Assembly (NCBI GenBank): GCA_000934455.1
Contig: KN888225.1
Span: forward strand, 35,097-56,984
Length of the DNA: 21,888 bases
DNA from: Apostichopus parvimensis
Lineage: Eukaryota > Echinodermata > Holothuroidea > Aspidochirotida > Stichopodidae
Direction of reading: 5' to 3'
The notes under the pieces are model-generated. The model was given only the letters and a program-made list of their open reading frames with translations, did not search any database and was not told where the DNA came from. How positions within the stretch are numbered: the first letter of the stretch is position 1; the number at the start of each line of letters is the position of its first letter. A program made the translations under genes and the position numbers. Positions 1-11,860 of this stretch are shown in pieces.

Positions 1-631
1 TGGACGAGACACCCAACCTTGTATTCAGTAGTTGACAGAAACTTGGGGTAAACAGGGAATAATCCATCGAGTATCGCATTGCAAAATGCTACGTCGGACA
101 ATGTTAAATTGCTCAACTTGCTATACATGTGCAAGAGGTATAGCAGTTTTTGTACAAATTAACCATAGTACTCTGTGAGAGGAAAAAACATCTGAGATTT
201 TTAAAACTACTAAACTAAATTAATGCCCTGGTCAATACTCAAAAGATGTACAAAATACATTAAGAATGTCCTACACTGATATATGTAAAGTGACACAGAC
301 AGCAATTTAGCTACCATTGACTGCTTCAAGGGATTATGCTGTACATAGAAGGAATAATTATTGCTCTTTATAAAATACCAGAGAAGGTCCTATCCACATC
401 ACAGCAACGGAATCTCAAAAACTTTACAATTGATGGGAACATCTGAGATGACAAAAAGTGTCCTCTAAGTGTGTGACAAGACTCACGTAGGCCGCCATGA
501 ATTACAGCAGGATATGTGAACAGCTGATATGATACATTCAAGACAATTTTCTGTCATGTTCGAGAAAATGTCAAAACATTAAGACCTCAAGTAGGTCAGA
601 CGTATTAAAATATCTTTGAGCAATCGCTTTC

Positions 632-655
632 GGGGGGGGGGGGGGGGGGGGCCCC
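632..655. repeat. G20 homopolymer followed by CCCC
   Basis: Twenty consecutive G residues (632-651) are followed directly by four C. This is a mononucleotide microsatellite, and the run length is probably unreliable in the assembly. It can in principle form G-quadruplex structures. Confidence 0.95.
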
Positions 656-1005
656 TTCATAAATTCGGCTGGCTATGTTTTCGGGCGTCTTTTCCAGATG
701 ACTGACAACGCAATGAGCCGGAATAAAAGAAATTTCACGAAGTGATACTTTCTCAAGTACAAACGAAGAAAGCGAATAAATCTTGATTAGATCACCTCTG
801 GATTTATTCTACACTTGTGTCTTATCAAATAAAGACACAGGCTCTGTAAACATAGACCCTGATAAGAGAGTGACTGAATAGACCACACAATGAGAGATGA
901 CATTATCCAGAGTTTTTTGTTGGGTCTTATCACCGTGGCATCCAAGCCTATCACTTCCACGCATATTTAAATGATTCTTCGATGCTTTCACATGTTGTCA
1001 GTTAG

Positions 1006-1308
1006 CTTTGCTACACGTTGAAACCACCGTCATATTTGTATATTGGTTTCTCAGTGATATATTCCGACTGTGATTGTACCCTAAACTGTACAATATCGTC
1101 ACATTCTGGCTCTTATCTATGGAACAAGTTACCAGATCACATTCAAACATGCTCTAAACTTTCTACTTTCAAAAGTTTACTTTTAGACCCAATATTTTCA
1201 CTTGTTCTTTTGTTAATTTATTTGCTTTCTTTGTAAAGCGCCTTGAGCGGTGACTTTTGTCTACTGATTTGGCGCTATATAAGTCTCATTTATTATTATT
1301 ATTATTTA
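1006..1308 (+). mobile_element. 5'-truncated LINE 3' end (CR1/L2-like), with TTA-repeat tail
   Basis: Seen: an open frame to the TAA at 1234-1236 carries SYLWNKLPDHIQ and LSTFKSLL. This resembles the C-terminal end of ORF2 in many CR1/L2/Jockey-type non-LTR retrotransposons (LWN-x-LP-x-x-I, then SL-x-x-FK-x-x-L). It is followed by a short 3' UTR with GCGCCTTGAGCGG and TTTGGCGCTATATAAG, then a TTATTATTATTATT tail ending near 1305. That layout of ORF end, a GCGCTATATAA-type element and a triplet microsatellite tail is common for these elements in invertebrate genomes. The frame is closed by a stop just upstream of 1006, so the element is dead and strongly 5' truncated. It is inserted antisense to the ADAMTS gene. 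The exact clade is uncertain, and the left boundary is only where the recognisable frame begins. Confidence 0.72.
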
Positions 1309-1950
1309 TATGGCTTTAAATTTTAAGTTTTAAATCTCCAAAAATTGTTCCTTAAATGTGACACAAACCAACTGTCATTATTGATCTATGCATAGCTGTA
1401 ACTGTCATGAACAACTTCTCCAAAGCAACAAATAAAAAAAAACTGTTCCATTTGAGAGATATCAGAATCAATTGCATATATATATGGTTAGGTTTGTGCC
1501 TCCATTAAAATTTGAAACCAGAAAATCTCTCTCTTTATACAAACTGTTCTCAACTTTCTCACTATGACAAAGTTTAGTTTCGAATCTGGGTCTTCACTTG
1601 AGTTCACAGTAGTGTGAACAAGATTTAACCTGTTAGATTGTCCCTTGTGTGTGAAGTGGCTTGCTGAGAACCCTACGCACTGTTTGCACTGTCTTTGATA
1701 TTAAAAGTTAATGTTTGCCTACTGGAATTGCTCGACACCTACATTGCATATCCGTTACACTATGTAATTACATTTCTGAAGAAAGCATGGTTTACTTGTG
1801 TCAACCGAACATGGCTTTTAGCTAGTGAAGAATACCGACAAACTGAACCCAATATGGCCGAGGGATATTATCATATGTACAAACCGTGTGGAGGGAGTGT
1901 CCTACATCCTGTGTTTAGGATTTTTGTTTGCAGACATTTTCAAGATTTAC

Positions 1951-1976
1951 ACCCCCCAAAAAAGGTGGGGGGGTGA
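1951..1976. repeat. C/G inverted repeat (hairpin)
   Basis: CACCCCCC followed after a short A-rich loop by GGGGGGGTG forms a stem of about 8 bp. Low-complexity G/C runs of this sort are frequent in the window, so a specific function is unlikely. Confidence 0.6.
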
Positions 1977-2566
1977 GTCACTAAACTTGTTTGAGAAAGT
2001 TAAATAATTACTTGAATAGCCTTTCTCTACATCATTTGTATTGGGGCAAAATGGAAATTCGATAACGGAAATTCACGCCAGATTTTGGAAGATGATAAAA
2101 GTCGTCCTGTAATGGCTGCATGCCATTTTTTTTTATGCACATGTAGATATCTATTTTCATCAGATCATCCATTAGGGATTAAAGGACCTCACTTCTTCTT
2201 TTTTTTAATATATATATATTACAGATTATTCTCCGTTGGTTGACTGTAAAACCATCATGCCAGACCCTGTGAGTTTTATACGTTGATTATAAACAACAGC
2301 TTTTACAGTAGATAGGATTTTTAAATAAAAGTACTGGATAGAAAATATTCAGAAATTCACCTTGAAACTTGTACAGAGAATTCAGCTATTACTGTACTTT
2401 TTATCTAACTTGACGGTTACTCCATACGGGAGCTTTGTAATGCCGGACTCAACTGCACACATATCACTAGGCTAGGCTTAAAGGTAGTCTGTATAGGCCA
2501 CAAATTATAGAATGCTGTAATTGCTAGAAGTTTTCAAAAAGTACTTTCCTGGAGGTCTTTACTCTC

Positions 2567-2760
2567 CAAATTGTTCTCAGACAATTTTTAAGGAACACAA
2601 AAGATGACTGAATGTCTAAGTGAGGAAAATTTCCTGAAAGGTTGTAATACAAAATATACAAAATATACAAAATATACATAATATACAAAATACAAAAGAA
2701 TTTGACCAAAGGTGACCATATTTGAATATCTAGCATATTTGGGGCCACTACGGCATTCCT
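2567..2760 (-). repeat. Dispersed repeat, copy A (inverted relative to copy B at 21312-21472)
   Basis: Read on the minus strand, this block starts AGGAATGCCGTAGTGGCCCC, continues CAAATATGCTAGATATTCAAA, then CACCTTTGGTCAAA, and ends TGTCTGAGAACAA. The same ordered blocks occur on the plus strand at 21312-21472 with scattered substitutions. Copy A differs by an expanded 9 bp minisatellite in the middle. I see no convincing coding frame. It is probably an interspersed repeat of unknown family, lying just downstream of the 2874-3018 exon in the intron. Confidence 0.8.
2648..2697. repeat. 9 bp minisatellite TACAAAATA
   Basis: Three perfect TACAAAATA units are followed by TACATAATA and two shortened TACAAAA units. 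It sits inside dispersed-repeat copy A at the place where copy B has only a short T/A stretch. It therefore looks like a local expansion after the copies separated. Confidence 0.9.
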
Positions 2761-2873
2761 TTAAACCACATAGTACTGATCGTCTGATAGGCCCCTTGTA
2801 TCTCTATATACAAATTATAATATGAGTAAACATTTTCTCCCTATTCAACATTACAAACCAAAGAATTACTCAC

Positions 2874-3018
2874 ATAATCTGTGAAGGGACATAACCTGGA
2901 GTTCTCTCCGAAGACTATCTCGCACTGCTTCGATGTGTTGTACACCTCCCCGGGCAGGTAGCTCGGCAGCACCTGGGTATCATTAGGTTTGTTCCAGAGG
3001 CAGTGGCCATGTCCAGCT
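2874..3018 (-). CDS. ADAMTS9: ADAMTS9/20-like metalloprotease, exon at the catalytic/disintegrin-like junction
   Basis: Seen: acceptor ATTGTCAG, then A completing GA|A (Glu), 48 whole codons, and a GTGAGT donor, so this exon ends in phase 0. Its translation begins AGHGHCLWNKP, the conserved end of the ADAMTS catalytic domain. It continues through YLPGEVYNTSKQCEIVFGE and RLCPFTDY, the start of the disintegrin-like module (family pattern LPG-x-x-Y, QC, FG, S-x-x-CP). Joined to the previous exon it reads SFLEAGHGHC, as expected for the family. That continuity supports direct splicing across the 8.9 kb intron. NDT and NTS are possible N-glycosylation sites. An alternative acceptor two bases further on would break the frame, so I set the exon start at 3018. 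The next exon should carry the Cys-x-x-LWC segment. I did not find it between 2873 and 1, so it probably lies outside the window. Confidence 0.92.
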
Positions 3019-3661
3019 CTGACAATAATAAACATATATATAAATTTATACCAATAAACTGACATTGATGTGAAAACATAACAATTAAATTGATATTAAA
3101 ACAATAACGTCCCAAGTACTGCTGTTTAGTGCTTGATAGAAACACATTCAGAGAGATACAATGTCACAATTTTATGTTCAATGCTGTGTGTGAATAACAG
3201 AAGTAATCCATTTAAAGATATCTGTAATTGCTTCATTCATCTTGGGTATCGGGGATGGGGGGGGGAGTAGTATATTAGCGAGAAACTTCTCTACCCCCCT
3301 CCTAAACTATCTGTCCAAAAATATCCCCCTCCCAGGATAGAAACCCCTCCCTAAGTTTGCTAAAGTGTCCCCGCCCCCTTCCAATATGGATTGACTCCGT
3401 ACTCCCTGGCTAATATTACTCCTCTGATGTACATCCTTAAAATCAGGATGTACCTCTGACCAAAGGATATCTTGGAGATTAGCTTCATGAAGATGGTATT
3501 CCGAGAGCGTGAGGCCAACAAATTTCACCCCTCCCAAGATAACTTGAATTTGAATCTCCCTCTGTCCCAGCAAGGCCAAAGATGTCCTAAAACGACCTCG
3601 GTGCATTCGCTAACATGAGAGATGAGAGTATTGTTTGTCGTGTACAATACAGTTAGGACAA

Positions 3662-3685
3662 AGACTTACGATTTGTCGTAAGTCT
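3662..3685. repeat. Perfect 10 bp inverted repeat with 4-nt loop
   Basis: AGACTTACGA, loop TTTG, then TCGTAAGTCT. All ten pairs are Watson-Crick. It is immediately followed by a 12 bp minisatellite. It may be a remnant of a palindromic element or simply a replication-generated hairpin. Confidence 0.9.
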
Positions 3686-3742
3686 GTAATTTTTCTGTAA
3701 TTATTCTGTAATTATTCTGAAATTGTTCTGTAATTCTGTAAC
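3682..3742. repeat. 12 bp minisatellite (TTCTGTAATTAT-like)
   Basis: About five imperfect units built around TTCTGTAATTAT, with units such as TTCTGAAATTG. It is adjacent to the hairpin at 3662-3685. Confidence 0.85.
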
Positions 3743-4550
3743 AGCTCATTTATTTTCTTTTTCTTTCCTTTCAATTTTAGCTGCATTGCATGTGGTACAG
3801 CTGCCCCTTTCCTTCCCCCTTGAGATGTAAACATACCCACCCCTCTTGCATCTGTAACCACTAACCAACACGCAAGAAATAGCAAAATATCCAGAATTGA
3901 AACTCTAAATGAACTCCCACTAAGATTACCTTTAGTTACATGCTTGACCAGGCAAATTCAGGGTATAATTCAGTGTTCAAAGTTGTGTAGCAGTTGTGAA
4001 GTCTGTTAGTTTTGTCTCTTGTAAATAATATATAGTTCCTGTGTACAAACCCTGCGATAAATCTTTAAACTTGCCTAGCAATTTCTACCTTTCTGCATCG
4101 TCTTTTCTCGATGCAATACTGGATGAATTGTTCAACGTCAAAATTAATAAATAGTAAAAAACCTCTGAAATACACACATTTCTAGTTTCCCTCTTTCCCT
4201 ACTAACCATATTGAAGGTGTATTAGTCAGTAATATTACAACTGAATACCCCTTGCAGGCATCCAAAGCTTTAACCAAATTAGAGGAGCTAGATTCCTTTT
4301 TTTACAAGTAACTACCAGTCATAAACTTGGCTAGGTTCAAGTTCTGTTTATTTACAGGTCCCTGGGCTATCAATAACTCATAACCCCCTGGAATGTAGGA
4401 CAAGACAAATGAAGGTAACTTTGATACCATCTCCTCCTCCTCCATCATTGATGTAGATGTAAAGACGGATCTAATGGCCAATAAGAGTATCAAATGCACG
4501 CTCACTTTAAGAGGTATATGCATGTGGGACTGTGCTGTCGGTGATACTAA

Positions 4551-4586
4551 ATCAGATCAAGAGAGATCATTGGCAGCTGATCTGAT
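4551..4586. repeat. Interrupted inverted repeat ATCAGATCA / TGATCTGAT
   Basis: A perfect 9 bp inverted repeat with an 18-nt spacer, in a stretch rich in GATC (4551-4612). No function can be assigned. Confidence 0.75.
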
Positions 4587-5226
4587 CCTGGTAGTCTGTT
4601 ATTCTATCTGATCATTGGGTATCTTTACTGTGACATGACAGCAAACTAGCAGTATGAAGATTGAAAGAGCTGCAATCTTCTTGACGGCTAGGCAGTGTCC
4701 TGGTGGCACTAGTTCTACAGAGTATGAATAAATGGCCTGGTGCAAAAGGGAGGGGTGACTGGGGTTGCTATTGAGGTACACCCTTAGAATTATAGGGTAG
4801 ATTCTCTATGTAACTCCTTACCAATAATGAATTGGTTCTTGCAACATTATCAACATTAGCTATGCTGTATTAATGGCTATCATGACATCAAATCCAAGGT
4901 TTTCACCTCTGCAGGTCATTAAAAGAGTTTTTATCAAATTTAGTCCCTCAAATATTGCAGAAGTATTTTAAAAAGATGCTTTCCATAAAAACTTTGCTAA
5001 GACAAAGAGTAGTTTAACTTAGACAACAAGATATCTTATCCGAGCTCAGGTAATATATATATATATGTTTTTAAATTGCCTTGAAGGTTTGTTAAAGTTT
5101 AAACATGAATGACCATTAATATGACCTTTCTAGCATATTTGCAGGCTATACTCATGACAAGGAATGCTTAACACCATGTCAGCATTGAGTTATAATTCAT
5201 TTCTTAAGTTCAGCTTAACTCATATC

Positions 5227-5320
5227 TCCTCCCCATTCCCTCCTCCCCAACTTCCTCCCCCTACCCAAACTTCCTCCCCTCCCCCAACTTCCCCTGCCCC
5301 CACACACAACCACCCCCTTT
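5227..5320. repeat. Long C-rich (polypyrimidine) tract
   Basis: Repeated CTTCCTCCCC and CCCCCAACTTCCCC-like units, with many runs of four or five C. The complementary strand therefore has many G runs and G-quadruplex potential. In the orientation of the ADAMTS transcript the tract is purine-rich, G-run RNA within the intron. Confidence 0.85.
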
Positions 5321-5550
5321 CAACCACCTCTTACACTTGATTTATATGAATCCTTTAATACAGTAAACAAATTCCACATGAATACTCTACTGAAATTAAC
5401 TGTGTACAGCAGTCACCGCTCAAGAAAGGGTATTCATTTGGTGCTTTCCATTTGGGGGAGCTACCTTCCTGCTAAACTGATAAAAGGAATAGTAAGTTAT
5501 TAAAAGAATAGTTTGTCACCAACACCACCTGTGTATGACCTTGACATATA

Positions 5551-5594
5551 TCAAAGTAGTAACATCCAATGCTCAAAGTAGTAACATCCAATGC
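5551..5594. repeat. Exact 22 bp tandem duplication
   Basis: TCAAAGTAGTAACATCCAATGC occurs twice head to tail with no differences (5551-5572 and 5573-5594), which suggests a recent duplication or an assembly artefact. Confidence 0.95.
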
Positions 5595-7065
5595 GGAATT
5601 TAATACCTTAACCTGATCTGACAAATCTGTCTGTCATGATTAACTCCATTTAGTAATTTTTTTCGTTCCAATGAGTGATTCTGCTGTAAAGCAGAAAAAT
5701 GTTAGGTATGTCCATTCAGAAATTCTCTGAAAAAAATGTAGACCTTTCCCTTCCTTGCCAAATATTTCAGTCCTGAATGTGTTACTATTACACAATCTGT
5801 ATAAACAGATAACAAAACTTGTAACTTCGAAAAAAGAAAGAAATGTTTCAAGTTTGAAAGCAGCCTTGTAAGACTTTTGAAGGCAAAATAGTTGGTGTTA
5901 CTGGAAGGTAAGTATTCTCAATGCATACCCCAAAACAAAACAGCTATATTCATCCATTTTAGGCATCTATAAAGTTACACAATTTGTAACTTTTTCATGT
6001 CATCGTCATCATGTCCGTATGTCCTACTGTCTGTGCTGAAATGAGTTTCACAGTAAATGCCATCTCAAGAGTTGACCTCGGAATTCTAAGGTGTACCCCT
6101 GCCAGGGACCACTCATCTAACCACACTGCTGATTAATTCTTGGAACCTTTCCCCTGGAATGTGACCGAGCCTTAAATTATTTAGACTTACAGATAGAATT
6201 CAAAGCTATGATTTGCAAGATCTTAAACCGTTGTAGTTACTCACTCCCTGTAAATTTCTCTAGGGATCTGGAAAGTCGGCCTGGACTAATATAAGATTTT
6301 TCATAGTATTGGCAGCCTTTCTAATAAATGTTTTAAGCAATGCAGTAATTCAAACAAATACTACAGTTCTACGAATGGGAACAAGAGGGCGCAGAATATA
6401 AAACCAACAGCAGACATCTTGGTGCACTACCAAAGATTGACATATTACAGTATACTGCCTCACGTAACCACAGTCAATACCCCAAACCAGGACTTTCTTC
6501 TGGAATTCATATATATTTTGTTACAAACATCTGATCTTTTTTTTCTTTTGCTTTTTTTTGTACTTTTCCAAATCTGAAGCAAGTTATGGCAATATGGATT
6601 TTCTCAGTAAAGTTATGTATTTGACCAAACCTACACATTTTGAGCATTACTCACTACATATGAGGATAATAGAAGAATTGGCGGGTTATTAACGATTCCA
6701 CTCGATTCTAAGCATTTTGTACCTCAGTAAAGTATTGTTCACACACAAAAAGCGAATCGAAACATTTGTTCAAAAAATCTTTTTTAATTCATTACTTGAT
6801 ATAAATGTTGACTAATTATTACACTGCACTGATGTAAAAATTTTAATAAAAACACAGTATCAAACAATATACCAAAAAATCAGTCCCCCCCAATTTTTTT
6901 TTAAAACCCAAAACAGCTAGATTTGCATTAGAATGCAACTTAGAATGCCAGTTACAAGGAATGAGGGAAACTGTAGAGCCCTAAATTCTGTTGAAAGACA
7001 TAAATTTGAAATAGCTACCATCAAGTGGCAGCTACAAAGAGGTTACAATCAATCATGTTTTTTTC

Positions 7066-7110
7066 TGTCTCTCTCTCTCCACCTCTCTCTATCTATCCCT
7101 CTGTCTTCCA
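7066..7110. repeat. CT-rich microsatellite
   Basis: Runs of TCTCTCTC interrupted by CCACC and ATCTATCC. Simple-sequence DNA. Confidence 0.85.
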
Positions 7111-8091
7111 TTAAAATAAGTAGAAAAAAGAAAAGATGGATGAATAATGTACCGTGCACAAAGGGAGGGGGCACCCAGAGACATTCCAGAGATTCTCAAG
7201 TTATAAAATATTATTTATAACAATACTACAATAGTGGCACCAGGGATCAATGGATCATTTCTCTAACGATGACAGGTGTTATAATGTTCCATCCCTGGCA
7301 CTCACTCTCATTAAGGAACAGGCATGCACTTTTCATGCCATGAGTAGTTTTCTAATAACCATTAGAGCCAGCAAAAAGTGGCTTTTAGGTCAGGGACACA
7401 CTCAGCAATGTTTATAGGTAATCATTTTCACAGTTACAAATGTTATTTACCTTGGCAACGATATGTACCCACCCCCCTTGTGGTTTATGATGAGCCAAAT
7501 AGTATTTCCTGTTTCTGGGAATTTTACATGAATGCAAAGCTAATAAATGTCTTTTCTGATTACAGGAACAATCCTTTGAAATAAAAAAGACTCCACAGGG
7601 TGGAAAGTTCATGAACACTGGCTGTCTAACCGGAGGAAAAGAGTAGCTAAACGATGTTTAAGACAAATTAGTTACCCACTATACCGTGTTACCCATGTGT
7701 GAACCTGGTAACGTCCCGACTGAATCGTACAATCATTACCGCAACTGAGTTTCTATCATGTTAATGTTAGTTAAATTAGCAAGGATTTGCATGCCAAGTG
7801 GTTAAGATGAACCTAAGAGTACATTCCTATTCATCGATGCTGCTATTAAGTGATTTTCTTTTATTTTTGATTTATTACATTACCGGTAACAAGGATCCTA
7901 TTGAGAGATATGCTATTGCTTAAGCTTCTGAATATCTGAACTGACCCAACAAAAGTATTAAAGCTTCTAACCAAAAGATTTATCCAGTTTTGCTTCAAGG
8001 CAAAACCAATTACAGAATTTATAGTTATTTGACTACTTTTGATTGTAGTAAGATATACATTCTAAGAAAGTATGCATCCTCCCCTTCCTCT

Positions 8092-8105
8092 CCCCCCCCC
8101 CCCCC
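8092..8105. repeat. C14 homopolymer
   Basis: Fourteen consecutive C residues after a CCCCTTCCTCT lead-in. Similar runs occur at 10466-10478 (C13) and 17079-17087 (C9). Confidence 0.95.
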
Positions 8106-10184
8106 ATTGACTCCATTTATGACCGCCACAACTGTATGAAACACTTTCAACCATGACGATACAAATAGTCAGTCTTGCGACGGACTGACACGACAATGTA
8201 ATAACTCTATTTCATTTACACAATTTTAACTTAGGTATTTTAGGACTGCGCTTAACATCAAGGTTACCTGAAGGTTGGCTTAACACTCTCAAGAGATGGC
8301 CACCTCGGTATTCTAACCATTCCAGTAAACCTATTCTGCCTCACACCTGATGAAATTTAACTGTTGGATTGGCACCATGAAGGAGCAATAAATATTGTCC
8401 GTTACCAGACTGTGATCAGCTAGTAAATTTACACTGATATATTTTCAGAGGACATCTTTCACAGAATGCTACAAACTTCGCCTAGAAGCTTAAGCGAAAT
8501 ATATATTAGGGAAATATAAAAGAACCTACCATCTTGAAAGTCGTATTTGATGTAAGTGGCATAACGATGCTTTCTCTGTTTAAATTTCAAGTTAGGTTTG
8601 TCTAATCAAGGGGAGAAAGGAACTACTATTCTCTCTACCGAGATTTATTTGCTGGATTGCAACGTGTACTATCATTATGCAGGACTTTCAAAAAAATCTA
8701 TCTGTTTTTGGAAAATATGCTTCAAGGACAAAACCATCAAAAGAAGACACAAAGCATTTGGACAATAATCATGACCATTATGAAAACAACTTAAGTGTGT
8801 TTGTTCCTTCAAGGTCAGTGCGTTGAATTCTGTTGCTAGAAACGATTTGGAACAAAAGGATTAAATTTCAAATATCGAGCGCTGTCTGTCTATGATCTTG
8901 AGCGAAGACTGACATAAAGTGAAGCGTCAAGTTTAAAGGAACTAATACATGTATATTTAGTGAAGACACAAACATTGCTAGACGCTAACATGGCCTCAGA
9001 CTGGTAATCCGATATTGACCCTTTGTATCGTAACTACACTGCAATATTTGTCTCCATGTATTGTCCCTTTTGTACAGCATTGTCCCTATGCATTGTGCTT
9101 GCAGTACACTGTTGTTCCCTATGTAAAGATTCTACCGAGTGCCATGCCATAAACTACAAGTTTAGTATTGATTCCTTGCACTAACTCTAAATACTTAACC
9201 TCTTAATCGAGTGTACGACAACTTTTGTAATGATTGATTGCTGGAGACTCTCCTAAAACAGCTGTTTGACTGATGGCGGAGAATCGCTGGATACCGCTCT
9301 GTAGGTGTGGTCTGTCCGGTCGTTAGTGAGGCTTTGACCGGCGGAATTTACATTCACATTCTCCAATCTGTGTCTCGCGCTTCCACTTGAGGTCAATTTG
9401 AAAAATGCAGAGGATGCAGGTTTAATCACTTTGTACAGTGCTTTTAGTAACACTTTCAGTTTTAGCAATGTTCTTGAAATCCCCCCATGTTCTCCCCCTA
9501 CACCCAATCCCAACCCCTAGACCACCTCCACTTGACCCATAACAAAAATGGAGGAATCACCTGCATTCACCCTCTAGAATCAAAACACTTCCCACTCTCT
9601 GTTACAAATAGCAAATCATATGCATAATCTTGTTTATTCCAAATATGTGAAATACCATTTGAGAGCAACAACAAGGTGTGGGGTGGAACTTTCCCGAGAA
9701 TAACCCGCTGTAATAATGCACCAAATTTGCAGCCCAAAAGAGTAAGTGTTTACCTTGTGAGTTAAATATTTGACATTTTAAAAAAACTTTCCTTGTCAAC
9801 TTTCTCACAGGATTATTCAAAGAGCAACAGTTTTGCACTCATCGTAAACTTTTTTTTTTAATGCAGGGACAGGAGAGGAAGACAACATACAGAAATTGAG
9901 CAGTTTTTTCTCTTGCATGAATTATTATTGATCTTATCAACAATGTCATCTGACAAAATCTAACCAGAGTCCCATTTCCACTGTTCATATTATTAGCTAC
10001 ATGACACAGTACCATTGAATTTTAGCTCAACATTATAACACAGGAAAGAATTCAGATGCAGCTTTTAATTTTGAAACCTTTTTAAAATAAAAATAAAATC
10101 TTTGCCCAGGCAACACACATCACAAGGAACAAATTTTGGCTTTTAAACAAGACTCCATTTTGTGTTTCTTTCTTTTCGTTTTCT

Positions 10185-10239
10185 TGGGTTTCTGGGGGTC
10201 GGTGGTTCAGGGGGGGAAAGGATAGGGTGTGTACGGGGG
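10185..10239 (+). repeat. G-rich tract
   Basis: G runs of 3, 5, 7, 3 and 5 are separated by loops of about 5 to 12 nt, with some loops longer than the usual quadruplex limit. It is a weak quadruplex candidate. Confidence 0.6.
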
Positions 10240-10818
10240 TGAGAGAAATGTTTGCAATTTATGAATTTAAAAAAAAAAACCTTCCTTAAAACAAATGGAG
10301 ATAGCTAGCTCAACACGTACCTACAAGTTCAACATGGTAAAGCCTACTTCTCCTAGATTACTGCCTCAGAACTGACCTTACCAGGTATTCAAATCTCCCA
10401 GGATGCCCAGGGAGAGAGAGAGAACTCCATTAAACCAGTGCCATTAAATCCCTCCTCCTTCTCCTCCCCCCCCCCCCCGGTTGTCTTCGTCTTCGGTTGA
10501 TCGGTGAGTATACAGGCCTCCAACATTGATGAAGGATGATCCTACCTTAATGGCCCATCAATGCATTTCTCACAATGTTTCAAAAGAGGCAGTAGAGTAG
10601 GGTTACCCAGGCAGTGAAGACACCAAACTCTCTCTAGTCTATCACAGTACAAGTGCTGTAGACTATCAGTCAATGCTATAATGCTAAGGGATGGTATTTA
10701 AGCCTCTGATCGGGTTTCAGTCCTCACGCTGGGTTATAATTGTGTAGGCTCATTCATTTCTAAACAGAACCAACAGAATGTTGTCCCGTCTAACATTGAA
10801 AGCCGCTATTCCAAAGAA

Positions 10819-10901
10819 GGGGGGGGGGATCGAAGACTGAGGTGCCTAAGAAAAAAAAACTGGGGTAAAATTACTTCACAATGGGGGGGGGGTTGGGGGG
10901 G
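10819..10901 (+). repeat. Multiple poly-G runs
   Basis: G10 at 10819-10828, then G10 at 10883-10892 and G7 at 10895-10901, with poly-A stretches between. Low-complexity DNA with uncertain run lengths. Confidence 0.85.
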
Positions 10902-11282
10902 AACCCAAAGAGAATGCTGGATCAAGCTGTCAAAATAACTGGGAAAATTCTTAAACTGTGTATAAATAATTGTGAAAAGCTTTAGCAGGGCGGCTAGGAG
11001 ACTATCGTATTACGAATGTTAACCACATGCCAGAAGAAAATCTGGTTAAGCTAGTTGCATACTTATAACAATGTATATTTTTCTTTATAACAACCAGATT
11101 CAGTGACTAGTGCAGTGGTCTTTGCTAACTCTATGAAGTAGTCTCCATGCCCCAAAGCATGAAATCAGCTGGTAATTATCTCAATTCAACAGATCTAGAG
11201 CCTTATTCTAATGTGCAGAGTAGGCTAGGTTATAGGCACATCTGCTATGAGAGTGTCTTAGGTCTAGGTTAAAGGTCATCAG

Positions 11283-11305
11283 ATAATGGTCAGCAATGCT
11301 CAAAT
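11283..11305. repeat. 23 bp dispersed repeat, copy 1 (copy 2 at 15502-15524)
   Basis: ATAATGGTCAG, two variable bases, then ATGCTCAAAT. 21 of 23 positions match 15502-15524 in direct orientation. Similarity outside the core is weak, so it may be the conserved core of an old interspersed repeat. Confidence 0.6.
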
Positions 11306-11821
11306 ATTGACAAGGAAGTGCGACAACACACTGGAGAACACATTTGAAAAACACGTCTTCATATGCATTATAGCAAATCACAGTCAGATGCCCCCACCCC
11401 TGCCCCCCCTTGACCCCTCCCCATGGTCAATGTGTCCCCAAAGGATTATGTACCTCTGTGAGCACTTCCAGGCACGAAATACCCCACTTTCTAATTTTGT
11501 GTCATGCCTGCAAAACTTATAAAGAGATATTCCAGTGACCGAAGTTGATTGCTTCATAAAAATGCTAGAAATTTTCTGCATCTTTTCAAACTTGGGAGTG
11601 ATGACATCACAGCCCAGCTACTATGATCTGTTCTCTAGAAGAAACAAGAGTTTCTCCAGTCAGAGTAGGTTACAATCAATCAACCAATCATCTCCATATC
11701 TTAGGAACAAGATAATTGCGATGGGGATTCCAATCTAGAGATATTATCCAGTGTTACGTTTTCTACCACCGGAATTTCCAGTTAATGTGGGAGGGGGGCA
11801 GGAGGAAAGTTGCGGCATCTG

Positions 11822-11860
11822 CTTGGAGACCCCCTTGGAGCCCCCCTTGGAGCCCCAAGC
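11822..11860. repeat. TTGGAG + C-run short tandem repeat
   Basis: Three copies of TTGGAG, each followed by a run of four to six C residues, give a period of about 12 bp. It lies about 70 bp past the donor of the exon at 11926-12069, inside the intron. Confidence 0.85.

Larger units (their letters stand above)
1..2873 (-). other. Partial intron downstream of the last visible ADAMTS exon
   Basis: Non-coding by inspection. I searched the minus strand for the next family segment (LWC, then a Trp-Ala-Asp-Gly-Thr motif) and saw nothing. The interval contains a G20 tract, a LINE 3' fragment on the plus strand, short TA runs near 1477 and 2206, a C/G hairpin near 1952-1975, and copy A of a dispersed repeat. 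The remainder is AT-rich DNA with no recognised feature. Confidence 0.7.

Noticed and set aside
3307..3606. 99-codon minus-strand open frame
   Set aside because: Low-complexity Gly/Arg-rich end arises from C-rich DNA on the other strand; no domain, no fit to the ADAMTS reading frame.
9253..9513. 86-codon minus-strand open frame as an extra ADAMTS exon
   Set aside because: The flanking exons already join in frame and family sequence has no insertion at that point; kept only as a CpG-rich oddity.
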